Assembly (NCBI GenBank): GCA_022565335.1
Contig: JAIUMY010000029.1
Coordinates: 1-33,724, forward strand
Source: Opitutales bacterium
Lineage (GTDB): Bacteria; Verrucomicrobiota; Verrucomicrobiia; Opitutales; T3Sed10-336
Direction: 5' to 3'
DNA: 33,724 nt
The translations under genes and the position numbers were made by a program. Numbering within the stretch: position 1 is the stretch's first letter; every line of letters begins with the position of its first letter. Of the stretch, positions 18,610 through 26,963 are shown in pieces. The notes beneath the pieces are model-generated. The model was not told the DNA's origin. It did not search any database and worked only from the letters and a program-made list of their open reading frames with translations.

Positions 18610-19755
18610 CTAACGTCCGCCACTATGTGGCATGGAAAGCGGACGCTTCTGCACTTCCATCGCCCCTTCGCCAAAACCTTCCGGAGGATCCCCTTCCATC
18701 GGAACCATGGCAAAAATCGGTAGGATCGGATTCCCACGAGAATCCTTTTCGTAGTCCACTCCCTCTTGTTCGATCAAAAGTATCGCCTGATAATTCCCTA
18801 CCTGACCGTCCCCGAGAAAAATTTCGATGTCGTAATTCTGCCCACTACGAAGCTCCAGCCAATCTCCCACCGAGGCAGAGTTTCCGGGAAGACCGAAGTT
18901 ATAGCGTTCCGAAGGCCGCCAGGAGGTAATTTGATGATCACTCCCATATCCGTTCTGGGATACCACTTCCCGATCAACAATCACCACCATCCCTGCTTCC
19001 GCCTTGGTGATGAAACGATATTTTCCGCTTTCCGGAGGAGAAAACCGTCCGGTGTAATGCACCGCCCAGGTCCCGGGGGATACCCCGTGCTCTTCCGCTT
19101 CATAGGCCTCCAGGGCAAGGGTCGAGTTCCGCCGTGGGTGGAAGATAAAGGAGGTAAAGAGCGGGTCCGGCACCCGAAAATACTCGTCCAGAACCGATTG
19201 ATCGAAGTTGTTTTCGATATACTCACGGATCACCGGAAAATGGTCCCGATCCCGCAAGGAGGTATGGCCCCCATCCGCTTTTCTCTTAAAATCGTAATAG
19301 AATCCGCGCAAAAGGAATTCACTCTCTTCCCGTGACCCGAAACTATTCGCCCAATCCCCCCGCGGCATTGCCTGCCGAAAGGCCACGCGGTCAGCCGCTG
19401 TGGTGGGAATCGTGGGGGTCGGCGGAGTCGGCACCGCCTGAGTATCCGCGGTGATTTCCGGCAAGGCAACATCATGCAAAGGGTCCACCGTCAAACGGTC
19501 CAAATCAATTTCCACCTCCGGTTGCACTTCCGTCACCTCAACTTCCTCCACCACTTCCTGCGGCGCTTCCGCTTCTTCCCCCTGCTCCATCGCCACTTCC
19601 ATTCCGGGATCGCCTTCCTGCACATAGCGATACACCGTCCACAGGCCCAAAACAATCAGGAGGACAAAATGAACCACCACCGAAATAAGAATCGCCAGGG
19701 ACAAACGACTGCGGATTTGTTTCTGAGGTTTTACGGGTGAAGGGGTTGTACTCAT
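18610..19755 (-). CDS. Membrane-anchored protein with TonB-like N-terminus and C-terminal PA14-like domain
   Basis: N-terminal ILISVVVHFVLLIVLGLWTVY, acidic Glu/Pro-rich linker, then TWAVHYTGRFSPPESGKYRFITKAEAGMVVIVDREVV...SGQNYDIEIFLGDGQVGNYQAILLIEQ resembling PA14. Confidence 0.65.
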   Translation of the reverse strand: MSTTPSPVKPQKQIRSRLSLAILISVVVHFVLLIVLGLWTVYRYVQEGDPGMEVAMEQGEEAEAPQEVVEEVEVTEVQPEVEIDLDRLTVDPLHDVALPEITADTQAVPTPPTPTIPTTAADRVAFRQAMPRGDWANSFGSREESEFLLRGFYYDFKRKADGGHTSLRDRDHFPVIREYIENNFDQSVLDEYFRVPDPLFTSFIFHPRRNSTLALEAYEAEEHGVSPGTWAVHYTGRFSPPESGKYRFITKAEAGMVVIVDREVVSQNGYGSDHQITSWRPSERYNFGLPGNSASVGDWLELRSGQNYDIEIFLGDGQVGNYQAILLIEQEGVDYEKDSRGNPILPIFAMVPMEGDPPEGFGEGAMEVQKRPLSMPHSGGR

Positions 19756-19864
19756 AACTTTTTCGGGACGGAAAGGGATAACTTGAGATTGAATTTACAA
19801 TTTAGATCATTCTCATTCTGTGTAAATGAAAAAACTAAACAAAAGCTCCACTTTTACCCTACAC

Positions 19865-21577
19865 CTACTCCGAATGCCCATGCAATAGGTCCAAAAACAC
19901 ACTTGCCGTCCAAGTGTAGGCCGGATCGCACAGAGCCTTCCCCGTCAGGGCGTTATAGTTTTCGGCAAAACCCTCCCGTCGACCTAAATCCAAAAACCGT
20001 TTTTTGATTTCCTCCGCGAGCGTACTTTCACCACCGCGCACCAGACCATCGATAAGCAGCAAGGTCGAAGGAGCCCAGATCGGTCCCCGCCAATACCCCG
20101 AAGACCGGTAGTATTCGCTGTCCGGATGCTCCGTTGCCAATCCGTGCTCGGTCAAATAACGACGCAAACGCCCCACCACCTTCTCCCAAATCTCCGCAGG
20201 CAACTCTTCACCCAAAACCAGAGGCATGGTTTCAATCAGGGTGTCTTCCCGCATTTCCTCCCCTTCCGGCATACGCAAGGCGATAAAACGCTCTCCATCC
20301 CAAAGATGCTGCAACAATTTGTCCTTCAACGCATCAGCTTCCTGGTTCCACCAAGCCGCATCAACCGGTTCATTCAGAAGCTCGTGCAAACGCGCGATTT
20401 CCCGGCATTGCAAAATCAAAAAAGCCGGAAGATCGGGCCCCAGCAGAGGAACCCCGCGCCGGAAGAAGGTACTGTTGTCCCAACCACTGTCATTGCCATG
20501 CAAATAATAAGGAAGGCCCAGCGCCTTCCAAAGCCGGTGATTCAACCACCACCGGCACCAGGGGGCCAACCACCCCAGGGTTTCCCGAATCCGGGGGGAG
20601 GTGAAAAACTCCGGCTTCCTCCGGCGCATCCGGGAAACCGCCCAACCGTGAATCGGTGGCTTACAATGATTAAAATGCTCATGCACATCGTTCTGGGCGT
20701 CCGGAAACGCCCCGTACTCATTCTGGCGGTCTACCTGCAACAGCATTTGATCCCAGGCCAACTGAGGGTGGGATTCGAAGTGCGCCATCGCATTGAAAGC
20801 ATGGTCCCAACTCCACACATTGCTCATAAAGACCTTGCTCATCAACATGGCCTCCCGCCGAAAGTGACCATGCGGTGCCACCACCGCCGACCAATTGACA
20901 TAGGCCGCACGATTACGGGCCTCTTCCCACTCACTTTCCACCCTGGGGAAAGTCGCGAGAAATTCCTGAAATTCTTGGCCGACTTCCGCACGCAATTCAG
21001 CCCGGGGACGAAAGGTTCGTGGGATCCAGGTGCTGTGATAAAAATCAAAACCCAGTTCCCACTCACCCTCCTTTTGCCCGGCAGCCATTTGGATCTTCAT
21101 GACTGAACTCTCCTCCCCCAACCAATCGGTTTGCGCCGACAAATCGCCCCGGAGAGCACTCAGCTGAATTTTGGCTCGATTCGCCCGGGCATTTACCTCC
21201 CAACCCCCATGGGGAGAGGGATACATGGAGGAAAAACCCACCGTCGGAAATTCCAGCTCGACCGAGCATCCCTGCCCGCGAAACCGCAAGGCCCTCAGCC
21301 CGTCGAAGACAACTTCTACCAGCGCCTCACCCTGCCTTTGCCCAGCCGGATAGAGCCGCAGGCAATCCACCGTCCATTCGCTCTCCGGAATGGTTCCGTC
21401 AACCGTAAGCCCTGCCACCATGGGATCCCAAAAGCGAGTGCCGTGACATTGCCGAATAAAAACCCCGTTTCGGTCTTCATGCTGAAAGCTTTCCGCGTCC
21501 ATCCTCCGGATACTCAAATAACTACCCCGCCGCGAAAAGGGCTCCACCCGTAAATCCTGCGCCTGTGATACCTTCAT
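19865..21577 (-). CDS. GH63/MGH1-like (alpha,alpha)6-barrel glycoside hydrolase
   Basis: FMSNVWSWDHAFNAMAHF, QNDVHEHFNHCKPPIHGWAV, LHGNDSGWDNSTFFRRG, SSGYWRGPIWAPSTLLLIDGL, ALCDPAYTWTASVFLDLL. Start MKVSQAQD at 21577 preferred; ORF extends to 21637. Confidence 0.8.
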   Translation of the reverse strand: MKVSQAQDLRVEPFSRRGSYLSIRRMDAESFQHEDRNGVFIRQCHGTRFWDPMVAGLTVDGTIPESEWTVDCLRLYPAGQRQGEALVEVVFDGLRALRFRGQGCSVELEFPTVGFSSMYPSPHGGWEVNARANRAKIQLSALRGDLSAQTDWLGEESSVMKIQMAAGQKEGEWELGFDFYHSTWIPRTFRPRAELRAEVGQEFQEFLATFPRVESEWEEARNRAAYVNWSAVVAPHGHFRREAMLMSKVFMSNVWSWDHAFNAMAHFESHPQLAWDQMLLQVDRQNEYGAFPDAQNDVHEHFNHCKPPIHGWAVSRMRRRKPEFFTSPRIRETLGWLAPWCRWWLNHRLWKALGLPYYLHGNDSGWDNSTFFRRGVPLLGPDLPAFLILQCREIARLHELLNEPVDAAWWNQEADALKDKLLQHLWDGERFIALRMPEGEEMREDTLIETMPLVLGEELPAEIWEKVVGRLRRYLTEHGLATEHPDSEYYRSSGYWRGPIWAPSTLLLIDGLVRGGESTLAEEIKKRFLDLGRREGFAENYNALTGKALCDPAYTWTASVFLDLLHGHSE

Positions 21578-21661
21578 TCCATGAGCGTTTTTGCTACCGT
21601 TTTCAGAGTCAAGCCCGATTCGTCTCCTGGACGCCATCTCACTTCGGTACAGTTATCGAAA

Positions 21662-23254
21662 TTATAACAACGACTGCCGACGGGAAGAGGTTTTAATCGC
21701 GGCTGACAAGGCTTCCCCGGACCCATAGAGCCAAACTTTTTGCCGCGCCCGGGTAATTGCCGTGTACACCAGCGAACGCGTGGCCAAGGGGCTTCCCTCC
21801 CGGGGCAGAACCACCAGTACTTGCGCATACTCACTCCCTTGCGCCCGATGCACGGTGAGTGCCCAAGCCAAACTATAGTCCGGCAAAGCCGCCGGACTCA
21901 GCGAACGCAGCCCACCCTCCCCGTCGCGAAACCATACGCTACGATCCCCCTTTCCCGACGACCAAACAATTCCCACCTGCCCATTTCGTAAGTTCTGGGT
22001 ATAATCATTGCGGTTGACAATAATAGGATAGGCGACAAAGCCCCTTTGCCCCGAAAACTCGGCTTGGATTTTTTCGGAAAAGACCAGCGCCCCCTCTCGG
22101 AAACGACGCTGCGGAAAGAGCAAACAAATTTCATCAACCGCCGCCAAAGCTCTCTCAGGATTTTCGGCAAAAGCGATAGCTTCCAGAAGTTTCCAAATTT
22201 CCTTCGGCAAATCATGCGCCGATTCAGGACCTTCCTCACCCTCGATCCACCCCAAACCTTTGTTCCCCGCAGTCCCGATAACTTCTTCCCGAAGTGGAGC
22301 AATTCCCAGCGTATCCCCATTTTCCAATAGCGCCGCCAACCGGGCGATATCGGGTTGATCGCGAAAACGCCAGGATTTTCGCAAATGCACCCGACACCCT
22401 TCCAGATACCCGCCAACCTCCGACCTCGCCACCATCGCGGCAAAGATATTTCCCTGTCCCACACTTTCAAGTTGCAAAGGATCGCCGACAAAGACCAAAC
22501 GAGCCGCCGCCGGTAGAGCCCGGAGCAAAGTGTGCCACATCGACAAATCCACCATAGAGGCCTCATCGACCACCAACAAATCAACCGGCAAAGGATTATC
22601 AGGTCCATAGGGCGATGCTCCCCGACCCGGGTTATAGCGGATGAGGCGGTGGAGCGTTTGACAGCGATCAGCCACCGAAAAGAGCGCCTTTTGCTCTACC
22701 TCTTTCTCTCCGACTAAATCCGGAATTGCCTGATGTAGGGCTTCCCGCAAACGATCAGCGGCTTTCCCGGTGGGCGCCGCTACCGCAATACGCTCAGGAG
22801 AACATACCACACCACAAAGCAACGCCAACAGCCGCGCCAGGGTATACGTTTTTCCCGTCCCCGGTCCTCCGGTTAGAAGAGTTAACTTGCGCCGCAAAAC
22901 AGACTCTGCCGCACGAAACTGATCCCCGGCCTCCTTACCGAATTCTTTAAAAATCTCCCGCGCCTTGCTCAGGATCGTCGGATCAGGGTCCACCGAAGTT
23001 TGCACCCTCCCGGCCAGACTCTCCCGAATCTCCGCCTCAGCGAGAAAGGTCTTTCGCGTTTGAACCCAAAGACCATCTTCCCGTGAAAGTAAAACCAGCG
23101 GCGTCTCCCGGGCATCCTCCGGACCCGCAGCCGCATCCCCCCAATTTTCCGGAGGCGGGAAAAGGCGACAGGCCGTACTGCCCTCCGATTGAGCCTGCAA
23201 AAGACTTTCTACCGCCGAAACTGTTTCAGCGGGGAGATTCCAGCGATCTTGCAA
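21662..23254 (-). CDS. recD: RecD-like helicase (exodeoxyribonuclease V alpha subunit)
   Basis: SF1B motifs: LLTGGPGTGKTYTLARLLALL, VAAPTGKAADRLREAL, LLVVDEASMVDLSMWHTLLRALP, VFVGDPLQLESVGQGNIF, ALTVHRAQGSEYAQVLVVLP, LVYTAITRARQKVWLYG. Start codon in the track is TTG. Confidence 0.9.
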   Translation of the reverse strand: MQDRWNLPAETVSAVESLLQAQSEGSTACRLFPPPENWGDAAAGPEDARETPLVLLSREDGLWVQTRKTFLAEAEIRESLAGRVQTSVDPDPTILSKAREIFKEFGKEAGDQFRAAESVLRRKLTLLTGGPGTGKTYTLARLLALLCGVVCSPERIAVAAPTGKAADRLREALHQAIPDLVGEKEVEQKALFSVADRCQTLHRLIRYNPGRGASPYGPDNPLPVDLLVVDEASMVDLSMWHTLLRALPAAARLVFVGDPLQLESVGQGNIFAAMVARSEVGGYLEGCRVHLRKSWRFRDQPDIARLAALLENGDTLGIAPLREEVIGTAGNKGLGWIEGEEGPESAHDLPKEIWKLLEAIAFAENPERALAAVDEICLLFPQRRFREGALVFSEKIQAEFSGQRGFVAYPIIVNRNDYTQNLRNGQVGIVWSSGKGDRSVWFRDGEGGLRSLSPAALPDYSLAWALTVHRAQGSEYAQVLVVLPREGSPLATRSLVYTAITRARQKVWLYGSGEALSAAIKTSSRRQSLL

Positions 23255-23497
23255 CCAAAAAATGTCAGGGTCCGAGTGAATAAATTAATCCATAAAAGGC
23301 CCCCCACACAAGCGCAAGCAAGGAAAGTCAAAGACGAAGTAAACGCACGAATTAAAAGTATTTTCATGCCCACAATTTCACCATCCCCATCACCGCCAAA
23401 CGTCTTAATTGTACTGTTTGAATCAATCAATCTTGCTATAAAGACTGATTCCGTGAGCTGACTTTCATTTTCCCTTATCTCATTTTCACTTTTCGCC

Positions 23498-24496
23498 TTA
23501 CGGAAAACGATCCTTATTCGATTTTAGTTTAAACTTATTTTGCCCTAACGCTAAATCAGCAAAGATCGTTTTTTCATGACTGTTTCCAGTTACCTCAGAC
23601 CCTGGTCGCCACTTTTCTACAAAAGAACAACTTCCCACCACGATTCCCCGCCCCAAAGCGGCCCAAATCCGGCCCCATTTTGGCCCTCCTGAACCTTCCG
23701 TGCCAGGTCTTTGGGCCAGTATCCTCGCCATCTCATCCTTTGCCCCATCGCCTCCAGTCTGCCCCAGCAAAAGCAACCGGTATTCTCGCAAAACTTCCCT
23801 CCCCCACGCATTCCCTCGCAACCCCCGCAAAATCTCCACCAGTCTCGCCTGCGGCTCACCTTCTAGCTCTCCTTCCCCATAGCCACTGACCGCATAGTCA
23901 CGCGGATCCTCCACCAACCCCGCCCGCACCGGATTCAAATCAATATACGCCGCCATCACCAACAACGCCGTGCCGCTCCCCTGCACCAGCACACTCCTGA
24001 AACGATCACTCCACAAGGGTCCATAGCGATCGTGGTTCGCATTATACCAAATACTCACCTGTTGCTTGTAGATCTTCACAAACGCCGACAAATCATGCAT
24101 CCGTGACCGCAGGCTCGCCCGCATCTTCTCCGCCTCCTCACCCCCGTCCTTGAGGGTTCGCTCCACCTGTTCCGGCGTATTCGGCGCATACTTGCGTGCC
24201 CGCTCACTCTTGCGCAGCACCCCATCCTCCCCATGCAACATCCGGTAGCGCCGCAACAATTCCCCATCGTCAAGCTTGATCCCGCTCCCATCCGGCACTT
24301 CCACTAAAACATGGAAATGATTGCCCATCAGGCAATAGGTCAGGATCTTCACCCCACAAAACCCCGCTACCTTGAACAGCATCCGCCGCAGCACCTCTTT
24401 CTCTTCATCCGAGAAAAAGATCTCCCCATTCACCGTCCGCGACATCACATGATACAACGCCCGCTGACCTTTTACCTTTAATCGTTCCTTACGCAT
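23498..24496 (-). CDS. REP-associated / IS200-like Y1 (HUH) transposase (RAYT), complete
   Basis: ALYHVMSRTVNGEIFF, YCLMGNHFHVLVEVP (HUH), AAYIDLNPVRAGLVEDPRDYAVSGYGE; homologous to both window-end ORFs. Confidence 0.92.
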   Translation of the reverse strand: MRKERLKVKGQRALYHVMSRTVNGEIFFSDEEKEVLRRMLFKVAGFCGVKILTYCLMGNHFHVLVEVPDGSGIKLDDGELLRRYRMLHGEDGVLRKSERARKYAPNTPEQVERTLKDGGEEAEKMRASLRSRMHDLSAFVKIYKQQVSIWYNANHDRYGPLWSDRFRSVLVQGSGTALLVMAAYIDLNPVRAGLVEDPRDYAVSGYGEGELEGEPQARLVEILRGLRGNAWGREVLREYRLLLLGQTGGDGAKDEMARILAQRPGTEGSGGPKWGRIWAALGRGIVVGSCSFVEKWRPGSEVTGNSHEKTIFADLALGQNKFKLKSNKDRFP

Positions 24497-24581
24497 AACC
24501 CCACCAAAACCAAAGTCGCGTCAACAGTCAAGGGTCAAACCCGTAAATTTTCTAAAAATTTCTCATTTTATTACATTATGT

Positions 24582-25667
24582 CTAGAGGGATTGAAATGTG
24601 TTCCAGAACCGGGTCAACTGCTCGGGGGTGAAACCGTCTTTGGTATAGGCCTCGCCGATGGATTTCAATAAGACGAGACGAAGCGAAGCCCCACGGTTTT
24701 TTTTATCTTTGCCCATGGCCTGAACCAATGCCTCGGTTGGGAGGGGCTGGCGCAAGGCTATAGGCAATTGGTATTTTTCTAAAAGCTCTCTTACCCGATC
24801 TACCATACTTTCCGGCAAAACCCCGATTTCCATGGAAAATTTTGCCGCCAGGTGCAACCCGATAGCCACCGCCTCACCGTGTAGGTAGGTTCCATAACCA
24901 GCTACCTTCTCAATGGCATGAGCGAAGGTGTGCCCCAAGTTCAAAAGCGCCCGTCCGCCCTCAGCCGCGGTTTCTTTTTCATCCTCAGCGACGACTCTGG
25001 CTTTTATCGCACATGCCGCACGAATTACTTCCAACAATTCCGGCGCTCCCGGCTGCAAACAAGGTAATTCCTCCAGCCTTTCGAACAAACTGGCATCGGC
25101 CAGCAGACCAGCTTTGATGACCTCCGCCATTCCGGCAGAAAATTCCCGCTCCGGCAGGGTTTCCAAAAAGAAGTTTCCGATTACCACCATCCGGGGTTGG
25201 TGGAACGCGCCAACCAGATTTTTGCCAGCGGGGGTATTGATTCCGGTTTTTCCCCCAACACTGCTGTCCACCATGGCCAGCAAGGTGGTTGGAATCTGAA
25301 TAAAATCGATCCCCCGCAACCAGGACGCCGCCAAAAACCCTCCGAGATCACCGATAACCCCTCCTCCGATGACGACCACACAACCGGTTCGGTCGACCCC
25401 TGCCCGGGCGAAGAACTCCCAACCCTTTTCCATCCAACCGAGGGACTTGCTCCCCTCTCCCCCTGGGATCCGCAAAACAGGACCCTGCTGGCCCAGGGAT
25501 TTCCAGATCGAAGAGTGTTCCTCCGCAACGGCCGCATCAATTATCGTCGCCATCGGTCCCTGACGATTCGCCAGAAACTTTTCGACCAGAGAGTTGGCCG
25601 AAGCCACGTCATGAACAAAGCAAATAGGATAGGAACGGTCGGCCAAAGCCACGGAAAGGGATTTCAT
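24582..25667 (-). CDS. aroB: 3-dehydroquinate synthase
   Basis: IPGGEGSKSL, VVIGGGVIGDLGGFLAASWLRGIDFIQIPTTLLAMVDSSVGGKTGIN, LNLGHTFAHAIE, LHGEAVAIGL. Confidence 0.95.
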   Translation of the reverse strand: MKSLSVALADRSYPICFVHDVASANSLVEKFLANRQGPMATIIDAAVAEEHSSIWKSLGQQGPVLRIPGGEGSKSLGWMEKGWEFFARAGVDRTGCVVVIGGGVIGDLGGFLAASWLRGIDFIQIPTTLLAMVDSSVGGKTGINTPAGKNLVGAFHQPRMVVIGNFFLETLPEREFSAGMAEVIKAGLLADASLFERLEELPCLQPGAPELLEVIRAACAIKARVVAEDEKETAAEGGRALLNLGHTFAHAIEKVAGYGTYLHGEAVAIGLHLAAKFSMEIGVLPESMVDRVRELLEKYQLPIALRQPLPTEALVQAMGKDKKNRGASLRLVLLKSIGEAYTKDGFTPEQLTRFWNTFQSL

Positions 25668-25680
25668 TTTTTAAAAAATG
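25665..25680. repeat. 16-bp perfect palindrome CATTTTTTAAAAAATG covering the aroB start codon
   Basis: Seen directly; CAT at 25665-25667 is the complement of the aroB ATG. Confidence 0.8.
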
Positions 25681-25723
25681 CCAAACTTCCCCGCCAGCGG
25701 AAAGCACAAAGCGGGAAAACTTT

Positions 25724-26530
25724 TTACCGCTGCCAGGCCGGAGACCAACAGGTGGTTCGCCCGCCGATGGTTTCCCGCCGAAGCGGCTTTCCGGTCTGAG
25801 GACAGAAACCACCATCGCACCAACGATGAGGGAAAAGCCAATCCTTCGGCGGATCCTCGTGGGTTTGTCCAATAACCTTCACCGCCCAACGGCTGACTGC
25901 CACGATTTCGGTATACAAGCGCTTTTGGCGAACTACTCCCAGAGAGGCAACACGCGTCGAGGGGCGAATGCGGGCCCGCCAGAGAATTTCGTCGGCCATC
26001 CAATTGCCAATCCCTGGGAAAAGTTCCTGCTTCAGGAGGAAGGCTTTTAACGGAGTCCGGCGCCCTTTCCCTAGATATTCTTTGAAAAGAGTTAAATCAA
26101 AGCCTGCTTCGTGCGGTTGGGGACCCGTTATCGTCCACCAAGAGGGATTCCCCGTCCCTTGATACCACCAGACTCTCCCGAATTGGCGGTAATCCTGAAA
26201 CCCCAGAACCTTGCCCTCAGCCAGATGGAGCGAAAGATGCTCATAACGGTCTTCCTTCTGCGGTGGATCGGATTCCCGCCGTACCACCAAGCGACCGGTC
26301 ATCCCAAGATGAATCCCCAGGGAGCCTCCACTTTCAGTGAGGAATCTCATTTTCTTTCCATACGTTTCCGAAACCCGCAAAGAATCGCCGGTCAAACCCT
26401 TCCGCAAGGCGGCAGTATCGGTATCGCAAAAATTACGGGCATGATCGTGAGTTTCCACCCGCTTGATGGTCTTTTGCAAACCGTCTTTCCATTGACGACT
26501 ATGAAATAAAACTTCGGCCAACTCAGGCAC
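25724..26530 (-). CDS. Fpg/Nei family DNA glycosylase (MutM-like) with degenerate zinc finger
   Basis: MPELAEVLF start (Pro2, Glu3 retained), GIHLGMTGRLVV, FPGIGNWMADEILWRARIRPS, C-terminal IGGRTTCWSPAWQR. Confidence 0.9.
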   Translation of the reverse strand: MPELAEVLFHSRQWKDGLQKTIKRVETHDHARNFCDTDTAALRKGLTGDSLRVSETYGKKMRFLTESGGSLGIHLGMTGRLVVRRESDPPQKEDRYEHLSLHLAEGKVLGFQDYRQFGRVWWYQGTGNPSWWTITGPQPHEAGFDLTLFKEYLGKGRRTPLKAFLLKQELFPGIGNWMADEILWRARIRPSTRVASLGVVRQKRLYTEIVAVSRWAVKVIGQTHEDPPKDWLFPHRWCDGGFCPQTGKPLRRETIGGRTTCWSPAWQR

Positions 26531-26545
26531 GGCAGGAACCAGGTT

Positions 26546-26908
26546 TTACAAGGAAAAGCTTTCCCCGCAGGAGCAACTGGCCTTGGCATTGGGATTGGAG
26601 AATTTAAATCCTCCGGCCACCAGCTTTTGTGAATAATCCAGAACCGTCCCTTTTAGATAAAGCGCACTCTTGCGATCCACCAGTACTTCCACATCGCCCT
26701 TGCGGACCATAAAGTCGCCGTTTTTCGGCTCCGCGACAAACTTCATTTTATAAGACAACCCATTGCAACCGCCGCCGGTAATGGCGACCCTAAGATACGA
26801 CGCCTCAGGCTCACGGGCGATGAGATCAGCCACCTTAGCCTCCGCTTCGGGCGTGAGCTTGAGCAAACGTTCATCGGCTTCTCTGGGTTGGATCATGGTT
26901 GTTGCCAT
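26546..26908 (-). CDS. HesB/IscA/ErpA-type iron-sulfur cluster assembly protein
   Basis: LTPEAEAKVADLI, YLRVAITGGGCNGLSYKMKF, FSNPNAKASCSCGESF (C...CxC). Confidence 0.92.
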   Translation of the reverse strand: MATTMIQPREADERLLKLTPEAEAKVADLIAREPEASYLRVAITGGGCNGLSYKMKFVAEPKNGDFMVRKGDVEVLVDRKSALYLKGTVLDYSQKLVAGGFKFSNPNAKASCSCGESFSL

Positions 26909-26963
26909 AGGAAAAGAATAAACACTCCCTACCCGGCGGGCAAGAACAGAGCGAATTTTTCTC

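Noticed and set aside
20126-21106. 326-aa plus-strand ORF
   Set aside because: Fully antisense to the GH63/MGH1-like gene, which has recognisable motifs; the sequence is Pro/Gln/Arg-rich shadow-ORF-like.
23209-23430. 73-aa minus-strand hydrophobic ORF upstream of recD
   Set aside because: Overlaps the recD 5' end in another frame; no family recognised and no supporting ribosome-binding site.
23478-24569. TCTCATTTT direct repeat (23478-23486 and 24561-24569) flanking the complete RAYT
   Set aside because: Short and AT-rich, with chance match likely; Y1/RAYT transposases are not expected to create target-site duplications.
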